64,000 nt of DNA from the NCBI GenBank assembly GCA_001695595.3, contig MBPM02000045.1, forward strand, positions 310,001-374,000. Direction: 5' to 3'. The notes under the pieces were generated by a model, which was not told where the DNA came from, ran no database searches, and worked only from the letters and a program-made list of their open reading frames with translations. A program made the position numbers and the translations under genes. Positions 23,943-35,250 of the stretch are shown here, piece by piece. The DNA comes from Plasmopara viticola. Lineage: Eukaryota; Oomycota; Peronosporomycetes; Peronosporales; Peronosporaceae. Each line of letters opens with the position of its first letter. Position 1 is the first letter of the stretch.

Positions 23943-26617
23943 TAGGGATGGGGACGTCAGCTCAACGTTAAGCACGTTAAACCGGTATTTGTTGACGTAT
24001 TGCAAGCGTTTTGAGACGTCCCGGCAATATTAATGTATAGAACACCACACGAGCACAGGATAGAAGAAAGAGCTTACAACGCATCGTTCCCGGATAAAGC
24101 CTCCACCATCAAATGATCCTGCGCCGGCGCCCCTGTTCGAGATGCGCCGTATTAAGAATGACGATTACTGGTCGTTCATCCGACTTATAGCTCCAAACGC
24201 ACAGCTACCACCGGGAAAGAAGGCGTGGGAATCGTCTGATACAAACTTGGCTTATTGTCTAAAGTGCAAAAGCTCTTTCAGCTTTAAATCAGGAAGTAGC
24301 GCCAGCATTCGACGGCACATGAATCAAAAACATCCACAAGATCTCAGCAGAGCTGGGCGTGAACAAGCATCCAAGCGAGTGGCAATCGCACTTTGTGCAA
24401 CGCGAAGATCTGATGCAATGATGTTTTCTCCGACAAAGAGAACAAGAAAGATCGATCCAGCTGACGAAGAGATGGCCACAAGAGCTTTCATTGATTGGAT
24501 TGCCAAACGACTGCGCCCACTAAGTGTTGCCGACGACTAGGTGCTTTGTTTTTTTTGACGTTGATTCAGACGATGAGAGGTTTGTACGAGCTACCCTCTC
24601 GCCGCACTATTACTGAAAAAATGCAGAATCACTGTCAGTTCAAGCGATCGCTGGTAAAGACGTAGATTGCTGAAGATGCAGACTTCTATTCTCTCACATC
24701 TGACATGTGGACATCTCGAGCAACAAATAGCTATATTTCGCTTACTATTCATTTTGTGAATATCAATTTTGAAATGATGGCGTACACTTTAGAAGTTATG
24801 AGTTTTGTGGGAAGCACACTGGCATCAGAATTGAATGCAAAGTGGGCGTGCTCATGCGCAAGTGGGGACGCTACATTTGATTGTATCAGGAGCTCTCTCG
24901 AAAACAAGTGTCGAAGTGACAAATGTGGAAGAGGATAATGACGGGAACGAGGAAGTTAGAGAGGAGGTTGAAAATATTGCTGACAGTGAAGATGATGAGA
25001 AGCAGTGGATTGAGAACCTTGCAATTGAAGTGGAAGCTATTGCGTTCTTGAAGCAAGAAATGGTAGATATCGAATCCCAAACGATTGCAAGTTCTATAGA
25101 CAGCGTTTCGCATGAATCTGAGCTACTGGACGATAATGCTGATGACACGCTGGATGGAGGTCTTCTTGATGGTTGTCTTAGTGTGCGGACAACAACTTCA
25201 ATTCTAAATGCTATGAACTAAGCCATGAGTGAAACAAGAATGCACGTTTCTAGCTTTCGCAAATTTGTTCACTACTTCGACAAAAGTTCTGAAGAAAAAG
25301 ACAAGTTGAAGTCGCTACAAAATGTGGCCGTACCTCTTACCGTTATTTCAGATGGAGCCACCCGCTGGAGTAGCACGCATCACATGATTCAACGCCTTCT
25401 GCATTTTCGTCCTTGTATCCAATCATTCACGGAGTTTATATTGACAGCGAAAGGCAAAGAAGAGTTTAGCGACGCAAGTATTGTGAGGCCCACTGGAGAA
25501 ATGTGGTTTAGCCTATAATGCCTCGACAAGCTTCTCGTGGTTTTTGAGCTGGTAACTAAGACACTATCAAGTGGAACATACCCCACTGCTACATTGATTT
25601 ATCCATGTATACGCCTTCTTGAAAAGCGGCTATTAAATCAGAGGATTTTTGCCAAAATATCGCCTGCTCACACTGGAGAATATTACTGTAGCTCGGTGCT
25701 GGAACGCATGCATCTCGTCCGTCGGTTTTTCTTGTTTTTGCTCCGAAAAAGATTCAAGCAATTACCTTTGGATGTGAAATATTGCTGCTTGCTTGATCCT
25801 CAATTCGTGCATGGTAAGTCATTGAACGCAACAGAAAAAATAGAAGGGAGGGAGTCCTTGGTGAGCGAGGCAATGCGCTCTGCTGGTGCTGATATCTACA
25901 GCACGAGCTTCGATGAGGATAGCGATGAAGAAGAGAACTTCATAAATGATCTCCTTGGACGCAAGCGAAGATCGCCTCATCCTCAAGTGCAAAACGGGTT
26001 GTCGCTTCGTGCAAAAGTAGAGGCAGAGGTGAATCGATACTACGATAGATCCCATCAAAAAGCACAAGAAAATACGTGCCGAGAGCAGAAGTCCAAAACA
26101 CAGAAACTTGACGATGGTCTCAAGTGGTGGCGCGAAAATGGCAGTGATTTTTCGCTCTTAGCTCCTATTGCGAGGAAATATTCTGGCATGGTAGCTACGT
26201 CAGTACCTTCGAGGCGCTGCTTCTCGTGGGCAGGAATCATTATTACAGCACGGCGTAATAGGTTGTCTTGTTCCAACCTAAGAGATCTCATTTTTCTTTA
26301 CAGCAATACGATTGGCGAGGAACCAGAGGAGTAGCTGAAGACGTACGGTAGAAACGTGCTAAAGAGTTACATGTTGTAAATAGACTTTTTGCACAACTCA
26401 CATCAATTTTAATGTGCCAGCAGCCGAATTGTTTAACAAATTCTTCTCCCGTCCGTTCTTATGTTTGTGCAGCTTGAACATGGTATGGTTTCAAACCATT
26501 GGTTTGTTTGTCTTTCTGAGACGTCAAACAACGTCTAAAAATCGTGAACGGGAACTCCCGGACGGGAACGGGAACCACATTTTTTTTACGTTAACACCGT
26601 TTACGTCCCCATCCCTA
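23943..26617 (+). mobile_element. hAT-superfamily DNA transposon with intact ends
   Basis: The ends are the 15-bp perfect inverted repeats TAGGGATGGGGACGT (23943-23957) and its complement (26603-26617). They are flanked by the 8-bp direct duplication CCGCCAAG (23935-23942 and 26618-26625). An 8-bp target duplication, TA-starting termini and a BED-finger transposase fit hAT. The internal gene is broken, so the element is unlikely to move by itself, but the perfect ends and target duplication indicate a fairly recent insertion that could be mobilised in trans. Confidence 0.92.
24142..26334 (+). pseudogene. hAT transposase, interrupted by stops and frameshifts
   Basis: The ATG at 24142 starts a BED zinc finger with C39-x2-C42-x16-H59-x4-H64 (YCLKCKSSFSF to RRHMNQKH). 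The frame ends at a TAG at 24538. A segment with FYSLTSDMWTSRATNSY (about 24690-24740), typical of the start of the hAT catalytic domain, follows after further stops. It changes frame near 24835-24938 into an acidic stretch, ends at 25221, resumes as 25225-25518, meets an in-frame TAA (25516-25518) and continues in the same frame to 26334. The end carries the hAT dimerisation signature, with APIARKYSGMVATSVPSRRC then FSWAG and RRNRLS. It acts, when intact, by cut-and-paste transposition in the nucleus. Here it is dead as one protein. Confidence 0.88.
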
Positions 26618-26625
26618 CCGCCAAG

Positions 26626-28486
26626 CGTGGATTACACTGCTGTAGTGTACTAAAAATCCTAACTCAGCACCCCTCTATTATCTGATCGACGATTGTATGA
26701 TCCATCTGTTTTGTAACTGCATCATCTTAATGGCGATAGTAAATGGAGTCTCGTAGAACTCGTCCGAGTGTCAGTCACATTGCTCTTTTCTGAAGCTGTA
26801 TCCATGTCATCTCGCGCGTACGCCACGAATCATAGTCGATACAGACGAGGTCACAGTTGTAACATGAAACCTATATTGCATTGGCAATGGCTTTACGTTA
26901 TGTTAAGCTAACTATGGACATCTGCGCGAGCTAAAACAGAGCATCGACTGAAGGTATAATTTCAATCCTTTAGCCGTACCGCAACCCCTATATAGCCGTA
27001 CACTATCGTCATTTACCAACGTGCCTCCCTAGCTGCTCGCCATACGTTGCCATTTTCGCACAAAAAAATCGATGGTCCGGAAGAGACACTTCTCGTCGTA
27101 TTCGCATTGTCATGATTAAGGATCGACGCATCGAGTTTTTTCCTGTGCACGTCGAACTAAGAGGAGACCCTTTAGACGATAATATAAACATGATCATAAG
27201 GCTACCACAAATACTTTTTCATACGGTCCACCTTGTCTTTGCATAACGCTTGATGTACAAAAGCTGCTCGAACCCAATATGTTATTCAAACGGCAGATCT
27301 CTAAGCGATATAAGCTCATTTGTATTACAAATTTTGAGCAGGAAGATCTTCTTTATAGAACGTGACCATTAAGAAATTAGCAACGGCATGATATCGTACC
27401 AAACGAAATGTTTTGATGCTTGGTTACAAGTACAAGTCCTGGGATTGCGATCGCAGTACCATATTTGAGCAGATATAATTGCAGCAAGACGGAAGAACAT
27501 TACGCGTGTGTTTTGGTTTTTTAAGTGGTTAGATGACACATCTGTACCCAAGCAAGATATCTTAAGATTCTGAAGTAAGCGCAATCTATAACACAGATCA
27601 CACCGATCGTCCAAATTTCTCAAGATCATGACATTAATAATATTACAGTTGTATGACTATCGAACCGATTCCAAGAGCAAGATGCGAAAGAGTATGACAA
27701 CAAGTTTAAAGTCTGCGGCTTCGAGTGTGTGTGCATTAGATTAACTTTTGTAAAAATCAAAAGCTTGAGTTAGGGCAAAGTATTGCACTTGTCTATTGAC
27801 TATAAGAGTAAATTGATATTATGCAGGTAAATTTTGTGAAGTGAGGCACTAAGCAAAGGAGAGCAAAAAAATTGTGCTATTGACTACGGAAAACTTAGAT
27901 AGCGATCAATAGTTACAGAAAGGAGCAAGGCGTGATATGCCCGTCTTGATGCCAAGACAAGATATGCTGTTAGGCTAGAACTGCAGCCCACACGATGATA
28001 CTGTGTTTGCAAACGCGCACATTCTTGTCCGTGGCGATACGTGCCTTAGCTATAAGGTTTCCAGTACTACTATCTAGTAAAACAAAACCGTGTGGTAGTA
28101 AATTGAACAGTCGAACAATTATAATTTCAACTAAATGAAATTGTTATTAGCGGTAAGCTGAAGATTTGTTTAGCAACAAACTAACAGGACATAAGATATT
28201 CTGACTGAGGCTAATGTAGATTTTTTTTTACTACAACGACAATGCTACAGTGCTTTTGAGTTTGTATGGTCATCACTAAAGCAATAGATAGTGTGGAGCT
28301 CACCACTCTGACCACCACTAACTCAACGAAATAAAAGATACAGGGTGGGCAGCTCACTTAAGTAACCTGGATGCCAAAATGTACTAAGTGAACATCGCAA
28401 AGAAGGTGGATGCGACCGAATTCTATTAAACTCGTCACCAACACTCATTAGTGGACTGATTGGCTCGCACCGTACGTAGATTAAGA
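26626..28486 (-). repeat. Shared 3' flank of effector unit (copy 2, proximal part)
   Basis: This continues the flank broken by the hAT element. Landmarks are TCATCTCGCGCGTACG near 26808 (37457) and CGGCATGATATCGTACCA near 27387 (4480), plus a shared block at 27480-27620 (38270-38470). It leads directly to the stop of the 28487-30072 effector. No gene was seen. Confidence 0.6.
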
Positions 28487-30072
28487 CTATGGGCTAAGCA
28501 TTCTAGCAATGCTATTCGCGCTCGAGTATTTGTTTCTTTTTAATTCTCTAATCACCATGTCTAGAAGCGAATCGGGATCACGGAAGTACTTTTTTACGAC
28601 CCGCGTAATCAATTCTTCGGATTCCAGGCCATAGTATTGAAGAACATACCAATACCAGACATTTAACGCCGGGTGCGTAAAAAGTTTGTCGCCAGATTTA
28701 TCCAGTTGAAGACGTACAAAAGCATCGTCTTGGTCGACAAACTTCGTTCTCCACTTGTTGAACAGTGCCGCTTTCACGCTGGAGACACGATTTTTGATGA
28801 TCGGATTGGCTGTCCTTATGGCTATCATGCTCGCTAATTGTTCTTCAGTCAATTGACTATGCAATGCTTCAAGTAAATCAGCATCGTCAGTACGCCTCCG
28901 CGATTCAACGCAAACCACGCCTCTAACAGTGGACTCTCCGTCATGTCCTCAGCTTTCATTTTTGTGGGTTTGAGTCCAAGAATGTTAAGCACATTGCTTG
29001 TCGTCATTTGTTCATTCCTCCACTCTACAAACAGCTCTGTCAATGTGTTTGTAGCAGCATCACGCGTGCTCGCGTTCTTTTGCGCTGCCGCAATGACGGT
29101 AGCAAGAGCCTTGACTTTGACTTCACGCTCATTCCACAAGCCGTCTACCATGCCCGTCACCAATCTCTCGTAATCGACCCCGTCCAACGACCATTTGGCG
29201 TATGAAAGCCAGATGCTGACAGCAGAAGAATCTACAACGGCATTATCGTTGAAAACATTCTTTACGTAGTCGAGTGAGCCCTTTGGCCCTTTCAAGGCTA
29301 TGTCCCGAAACAGCGCGTACATCACCCTATTACCAACGCTTCCTTCCCGGAGATCAACATTCGCAGCCCCAAGCATTTCAGCCACACCAACGACGCCAAA
29401 TTTCTGCTCTAGCATAGTATACAACTCACTGAATATTGGCTGCTCGTCTGGTAGATCTTCTCGCGGAAGCCGACGAGCAAACGAGACATAAGTCTCCAAG
29501 AGCGGGTTCTTGAATACGCTGCCCTCGCCGTTATCTAGTTTCAAGGCACGAAAGACATCAAGGTCGTTTTTCTTGTTCGCTACCCAATTTTCTATTTGAA
29601 GGTTGAAATATTCTTTGGCTACGTCTTCCGTTTTTAGGGACGCTCGACCTTCAACTATTAATAAAGCCAGCTTATAGTCGTCAAAGTGTTTTTTTAGCTC
29701 GCGAAACATATAAGCCATCGCAGAATCTTTGTAGTTGTCAAAGACACGGCTAGCCCACAATTGATACTGCTCACTTGCGAACAGATTCCCCTCCGCAGAT
29801 TCTACGTTTGACTCCTTGAAAAAGGTGCTGATCATTTTCTCTTTGTCAGAAGAGAGCTCTAAACGCAGACTTGGCGCCAACCTCTCCATTTCCGATGCAA
29901 TCTTTGCGGCGAAAGGTCTCATCATTCTTTCCTCATAGCTGTCACCTCGAGTATCCGTTGCTGACAAGCTTTTCTGGGCTCGAGCATCCATGGCTACCAT
30001 AGCCTTAGTACTTGCCACGAGTGCGAAAGCCGATAGCAACATGAATTGGCGCAGAGTTTTGGGCTTGAACAT
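28487..30072 (-). pseudogene. WY-domain secreted effector, one frameshift, promoter replaced
   Basis: The start is the ATG at 30072; the longer frame begins at a TTG in the leader. The leader is a signal peptide (RQFMLLSAFALVAS), then KSLS and YEER, with a body like the 39071-40663 protein. WY/LWY motifs are NPLLETYVSFARR, SAVSIWLSYAK, SPLLEAWFAL and HPALNVWYWYV. The first frame runs into unrelated residues after WFAL at about 28908. The rest (ESRRRTDDADLLEAL onward) continues in another frame to 28487; one base is missing relative to relatives at this point. The only other damage is outside the gene: about 40 bases before the ATG the normal 5' flank is replaced by a 0.28-kb dispersed repeat. 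It could be a recent pseudogene, or a gene truncated within the third module. Confidence 0.85.
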
Positions 30073-30110
30073 TGCTTTAGAAGGATTATTTAAAAATGAC
30101 AAGGTGCGGA

Positions 30111-30392
30111 AAGCGCGGGGGCTAAATGCTCGCGCGCTTCGGGCAGGTGCTCTCGGGCATCTGCAGGTCTCTAACGAGTCTCACCCTCGACACGACGGTC
30201 TCCAGCACCAGGGCGCCACCTGGGCTCTTACCAAGTCAGAATAAACAAAATAATGGAAGACCCTCACGACCTCGGTGCTGGCTGCACTGCCCGCCAAACG
30301 AGACCCGACATATGCGGACACCACTCTGTGCCGTGGACTAGCCAGACTGAGCCTAGCACGTGCATGACTTGGCAACGCGATAATGTAATACA
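30111..30392 (+). repeat. SINE-like dispersed repeat, partial copy, in effector promoter
   Basis: It is over 90% equal by eye to 58736-59016, from AAGCGCGGGGGCTAAATGCT to GGCAACGCG and TAATACA. Here the left end lacks the first 14 bases of the other copy and abuts the effector leader. No target duplication was found, and about 1.1 kb of the normal 5' flank is missing at the junction. Confidence 0.75.
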
Positions 30393-30967
30393 ATCACAAT
30401 CAGTCTTACCGGCTAGAAGTTGTCTTTACAGTGCTAGATCTTGCTGTCGATTGATAATTACATGTCCTTTAAAACTCTATCCTCGCATTGCGGCTTTTAC
30501 ATCTTTTCGCACAACAGCATCTTTGTACTCGAATGAGGCATAAATTGCACTGTGATCTGGTACTCGCTCGACAGGTCTGAACGGATCACGTAAATCAAAT
30601 ATATAACAAGCGTTGACCTGGATTTGTCGCGCATATTATCTTTCTTCTGTCGAGGTTCTAGCGCAAATGATTGCAGCACGCTGCTTCATGTCAACGCGCC
30701 GCATGCCTCCTTGGTTGACGCGCTCCTACCGAAATTGCCCGTCATACAAGGCACATCGCGAGTATTGTCTACCAAAAATACTCTTACAAATCTGGTGATA
30801 AGGATTAAAAGATTTAAGAACTTATTGTTGGTAGAAAATAATGTCGAATGCAACCAATCAGTATTCATACCGATGTACCTATTAAGGTCTTCTAAAAACC
30901 GATAAGAATATAAATTGCGGTAGCTTTATCAAGAAGTACAATCAGAACCATAAACACAAATATTTCA
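30393..30967 (-). repeat. Shared 5' flank of effector unit (copy 2, distal part only)
   Basis: The block around 30456-30520 (ATTACATGTCCTTTAAAAC, then TTGCGGCTTTTACATC) matches 41790-41835 and 63700-63740. The block at 30660-30780 matches 42000-42130 and 63835-63965. The proximal part present at other effectors is absent. The MULE relic begins at 30968. Confidence 0.55.
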
Positions 30968-33016
30968 GGGAGCCATTACCTGACCACCGTTTTTTTTACC
31001 GCCCTCATCAGATTTGGAGTTCTCTGATTGGTCAGATTGGAATAATTTCAATTTATAACAACATGCCCTCACAAGCGTGTCAAAGCCAGCCTCAGCACTG
31101 GCTGCCCTTAGCAAGGTGCTATCAATTGAGTATTATAGGTTATGGAGGTGCAGGTTATTGACATGTTCGTGCATTATGACCTGGCTATCCACAATTGCGA
31201 CAATTGCGACGCCTAGGAGGGTTGACAGCGGGCTCCATATGCTCAAGCGATGGTACGCGCGTCATTCTACAGTAGAAAGCCGCCCACGACGCTGGGTCTG
31301 CTCTAAATCACAAATGTTTGCCTGTGTTTGCACTAGGGTGTATTCAAAAATCTGTCTTCTTCGATGCTCCCCACCATTCAAATACTGGGCTAATATTATC
31401 TGCCAAGCCGTTGGCAGATCTGGTAGACCTTACTGTACAACAACCTTTGGTGACTGAAAAAGCCATTAGTTCTTGTTGGAGTCATCGATGGAGAGAGACA
31501 GGTGTCGTGCAAAGAAGATGGATATTCCGTGTTTGACCTGCTTTGACACAACGTGTATTTGTCCACTACAAGTTCTGTTTATACTTTATGTGCGGTACTT
31601 CTTCAATCTGTACATACCTTTACAGAGTTCGATGGTCTTATCATCATTGTCAACATCATCAAAACGGTCTTTGATTTGGCGACTGCAGCACGCAGACCAG
31701 TTAATGAAATCTTGGCCATGACATTGGTAAACATTTTGCCAAAGCGCATGTTAACGCTTGCACGCTCTCTTGCATGCTGTTGCTTGATGGCAGCTAAATG
31801 CCCATGCTTGCGTTATTAACCAACAGATCGCCCGTAAATCATCCATTTCACTGTTTTGGAGCAGCATGAGCGCTTTCCTGATGATATGCCTGTAATGCTT
31901 TTCATTACTGAGGCAGTGGGCCACAATCTTTTTTTTTCAACACAGCCAGGTTTCCTCGATGTATTGGAAAACTTGAGGACTTGTTTGCTTAGTTTTGCGC
32001 ATCTGTTTAAGATTTTGATACCAATCCTCGGTCCGATCTCTCGCGCATGGCCCAGAGGAAATTTTTCTACGGTTCTGCCTGCAGAAAACGGGGTACCAAT
32101 GTGAAGTTGTTGTTTATGCTGGTAACACCGATAATGTGGAGCGGAGAAAAGCCATACTGGTTTGTTCCGTAGGTACAGTCAAGCAGCCAGACTGTTCTAG
32201 CAGCATACTTGCATACAATCTACTTTGCCGTTGATGAAACAATGAAAAGGTGTGTCAGGTGCTGTTCCTTGCATGCAGTGTAATACTGCGCACCAGCAGT
32301 GGCTAGGCCATTTGGTAGCGCTGTGAAAGGTGTCCATCCTTGTGGTTTGACAGCGCGATTTGTGTTGCGGATGTTGTAAATGGTCTAGTCATGCTATCGT
32401 TCCGGGGGAAGGCTAAAAAAGACCAGGTTTGACACCAGTATTTCCTAATAGGAGTACTTGCTCGCGAGCTTCTGCACTGAGTGCACACCCTCGAGAATGA
32501 GCAGAGGCACCCTCAAAGACTTGGTAGTTATGTCCTCCAACGAAAACTTTCACTTCCCAACCAAAATTGATGTTGCCGTCATCATCTTAACCAACTTTCA
32601 CTCGTTCGATAGTAGCTCGCTAGTGCTTTGGTACGACGTTGCGGGCGTGCTGCATCAATGGTGGTAACTGTATTGTGAGCTTGAGAGTACCACAGAGCTA
32701 TATATTTGATGGCTCCATCTTTTCTGTTTCCAACGCGCTTGGTGCCTTAAATCTGAAGACATCGCCTTTTCAGGCTCTCCTTGGGTGGAGAAAACAACTT
32801 GTTAAGGTTGTAGAAGAGCCATTTAAACAAAACTGAGCAGTTTTCACAGGGTGTCAAAGAAAATGGGGTTGGTGTGCGTCGAAATTTGAAAAAATGGCAA
32901 AAAATATCAATTTTACTCTAATTTGACCAATCAGAGGCCTATAAATTCAATCATTAGAGCTAATGTGTGAGAAGAGGTGGGCGGTATAAGAAAAGTGTTG
33001 CCAGGTAATCGCTCCC
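30968..33016 (-). mobile_element. Mutator-like (MULE) transposon relic
   Basis: The termini are imperfect inverted repeats of about 36 bp, starting GGGAGCCATTACCTGACCAC at 30968 and, on the other strand from 33016, GGGAGCGATTACCTGGCAAC. Both continue into TTTT and TACCGC. The flanks ATATTTCA (30960-30967) and ATATCTAA (33017-33024) agree at 6 of 8 positions and could be an aged target duplication. A second, subterminal block shared by both ends contains CTCTGATTGGTCA. The interior encodes a decayed MULE transposase. Confidence 0.8.
31450..32830 (-). pseudogene. MULE/FAR1-type transposase, decayed
   Basis: Read on the minus strand, the N-terminal part near 32720-32660 includes RKDGAIKYIALWYSQA, like the FLYWCH/FAR1 type finger region. 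Near 32200-32070 lies LLDCTYGTNQYGFSPLHI, followed by IGVTS and NNNFTLVPRFLQAE. The D-TY-TN pattern with the downstream hydrophobic strand is the start of the MULE DDE catalytic domain. Further residues to about 31500 fit the rest of the domain. Several stops and shifts separate the pieces, so no intact protein is made. The 31553-31819 and 31856-32104 plus-strand frames are antisense shadows. Confidence 0.75.
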
Positions 33017-33103
33017 ATATCTAATTGCATCATCTTTATCAAAGCACAACATATTGCACAATGTGATCATTTATGATCAAGAAAACTAACCAGTTGTTCA
33101 ATT
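33017..33103 (+). repeat. Inverted repeat arm, partner of 34390-34520
   Basis: The sequence around CACAACATATTGCACAAT and GATCATTTATGATCAA, then CCAGTTGTTCA, recurs inverted near 34395-34450. The repeat continues on the other side of the MULE: 30917-30960 (AAGAAGTACAATCAGAACC) matches the complement of 34476-34500. The MULE therefore inserted into an existing arm. Confidence 0.7.
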
Positions 33104-34390
33104 TTTGATAATGTTCAAAGCTATCCAGTTCGGTGAATCCCTTTAAGAGCCCAAGGCAATAATTTTGTCTTACCAAGATCTTTGTTGGCTCGCAAGATTT
33201 TGCAATCTAGCACGACGAAAAATCGAATTTCATGACCTCCTATATATGTTTGTATACAACCAACAGCTTTACGCAGCAGTGATTTCTCGAAAAGTACTCG
33301 AACTCTCAGAGTCCAACTTTTGTTGAACTTCTGCACACCATGAGCTCTTATTCTTTCGTAAATTGGGCACCTCGCCTCTAACAAGTTCACTAGTTTTGAA
33401 AGCGCAAGTTCTGACAGCGACCCTTTGAAGCACATGGACGAGCCAAAGGTCTTCTTTGTCGGTCCCGTTCTGGACAGGCACGGCTCAGACTTTTTTACTT
33501 TCTATAGCCAGAGCAGCGGCAGTCGCATGACTCGAGAATGCTGGAGTCTCTTGGGAGTAGACTGCAGTTCTGTTGAGCGAGGAACTGCATATTCGTGATA
33601 TCCGCTGAATCAAGTCTGTCTGTAGCTTTTTTACTTTTGTAACAGAGCAACCTTATACTATTTTTGCACTCTAGAGATCAATGCGCGAGGTGATCCTTCC
33701 TTTAAGTCGTCCATAATCGTGAAAACTATATTTTTTCAGAAAGTGGCGCCCTAATAATCAAATCGGTCAACTCTTTCGGCTCATTAATTTATATGAAGCT
33801 CGCGCGTACTTTGCTTACAGAGACGATACTGGTAAAGCTTGAAAATAGCCGTATGAAAAGTTGTTTTCAAAACATTCCTTTGTGTACGTTTAGATAATAA
33901 GACCCTGCGGCGAAGTGCGTTCACGGGTCAGTGCTCAATTTAAAAGCGGTGTCGTAGGTAAGAGCGTGCAAACTCCACTTACACCTAATCATTCACGATC
34001 AAGCTGCCTTCGGACCATCTTTTCTCCCTGATTGCAAGAAACGGGTTCTAGCCTTCCCTCCCCTTTGCGGTGAAAAGGCTAGATTCTTTATTAAGATCTT
34101 ACGGTAGGTGCTATTGTCGTAAATACTGAATTCGTGCTGCTAAAACATGAGTCTTGCTCGCAGAGAATGAAAGCGGTAACGCGTTTTTTTCGCTTGACCG
34201 CAGGAAGAACTGCAAATGGATGTGCCTCCTTAGGCTAGTAGAAGCCAGCAAGTTATCCGAGTAGCGTAAGCGATTATCTTGCGAGGGTTCAGGTGTTATT
34301 CTACAAGCGTAGGATTAGCTCGGAGTGCAACCAGATGTGACTAAATCATACTACACCTTGAACAGAGGAGGAGTGCAACAAGACATACGA
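33104..34390 (-). mobile_element. Ty3/gypsy relic E (gag part), inverted
   Basis: On the minus strand, 34255-34215 (AACTTGCTGGCTTCTACTAG) and 34040-33970 match the gag-like segments of relics A (8845, 9065) and C. No intact frame remains. Two minus-strand frames of 104 and 70 codons in 33121-33481 have no recognised domain. Confidence 0.45.
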
Positions 34391-34700
34391 TTGTTTGGTG
34401 AACAACTGGTAACTATTATTGATCATAAATGATCGAATTGTGCAATATGTTGTGGTTCGAAAATTTTCATGGAAGTGTTTGTGGTTCTGGTTGTATTTCT
34501 TGGTAAGCGACTAAGTCCGCTACCGCAGTATATGCCCCCTTTTACATACTTTCCAAACGGAAGTCGATTTAAATATCGATTAGCTGTGTTTTGGGCTATC
34601 TATTATTGAAAACCAGCTTGATGTTCTACCAACAATAAGGGATATAGTGCCGCCTTAGCAGGATAGTGCAGCTAGCTCCTGATTTGCTAGTACAACCGAA
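34390..34700 (-). repeat. Inverted repeat arm and inverted effector 5' flank piece
   Basis: This is complementary to 30830-30967 plus 33017-33103, with TTATTGTTGGTAG near 30807-30830 mirrored at about 34630. It brings an inverted piece of effector-unit sequence to the start of the next unit. Confidence 0.55.
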
Positions 34701-35250
34701 GATAAACAAGTATGTTTTTAATTTTTTGGGATATGTTTTTTAGATGGTTTGCTCACTATTTATCGACGCTGTCACGCAAACGCTGCCCCACTCTGACAAT
34801 TAACACGCAAATGATCAGTCGGAAAGGGTCAAAGTTGTGCCTGAAGGCTCACTGCAAATAATGTGCGATGAGATGCCACATTTGTAGACTAATAAGCAAT
34901 CCATGGTTGTATTTGCAAGCTTCAAACATTAATGATGCTCACTTATTAGTGTATAATTACTCTTGTGTTCTGCCAGCTGTTAAAAGCACAATTTTGTTTT
35001 AAAGTTAGTAAGGGGAAGACCAAAAACCTTTTCTACCGAGATCTTTAACGAAAACAGTTATCTGACTCGGGGGAAAGTCGGCCGAACATATATAGCAAGC
35101 CAAAAGATGCAACTTTATCCGCTTAAACTAAAAGATCAAAATTTTCGGATCAACATGGTAGGGGATTTACTTTGATTTCAAGACAAGCTTTACTGATCCC
35201 TCGGAAGAGGAAAAAATATTAATGAACAAGAAAAAAACACTATTCCTTTA
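34700..35250. other. No recognisable gene
   Basis: AT-rich sequence without open frames of note or clear match to the other repeats. Confidence 0.35.

Noticed and set aside
24852..25148. Serine-rich open frames on the minus strand
   Set aside because: Antisense to the acidic stretch of the hAT transposase.
30073..30102. TTG-initiated extension of the 28.5-30 kb effector
   Set aside because: The extension is the conserved leader before the family's ATG and has no ATG in this copy or at 61564. It is in-frame only because it is short.
31553..32104. Plus-strand frames inside the MULE
   Set aside because: The MULE catalytic signature reads on the minus strand; these are complements of it.
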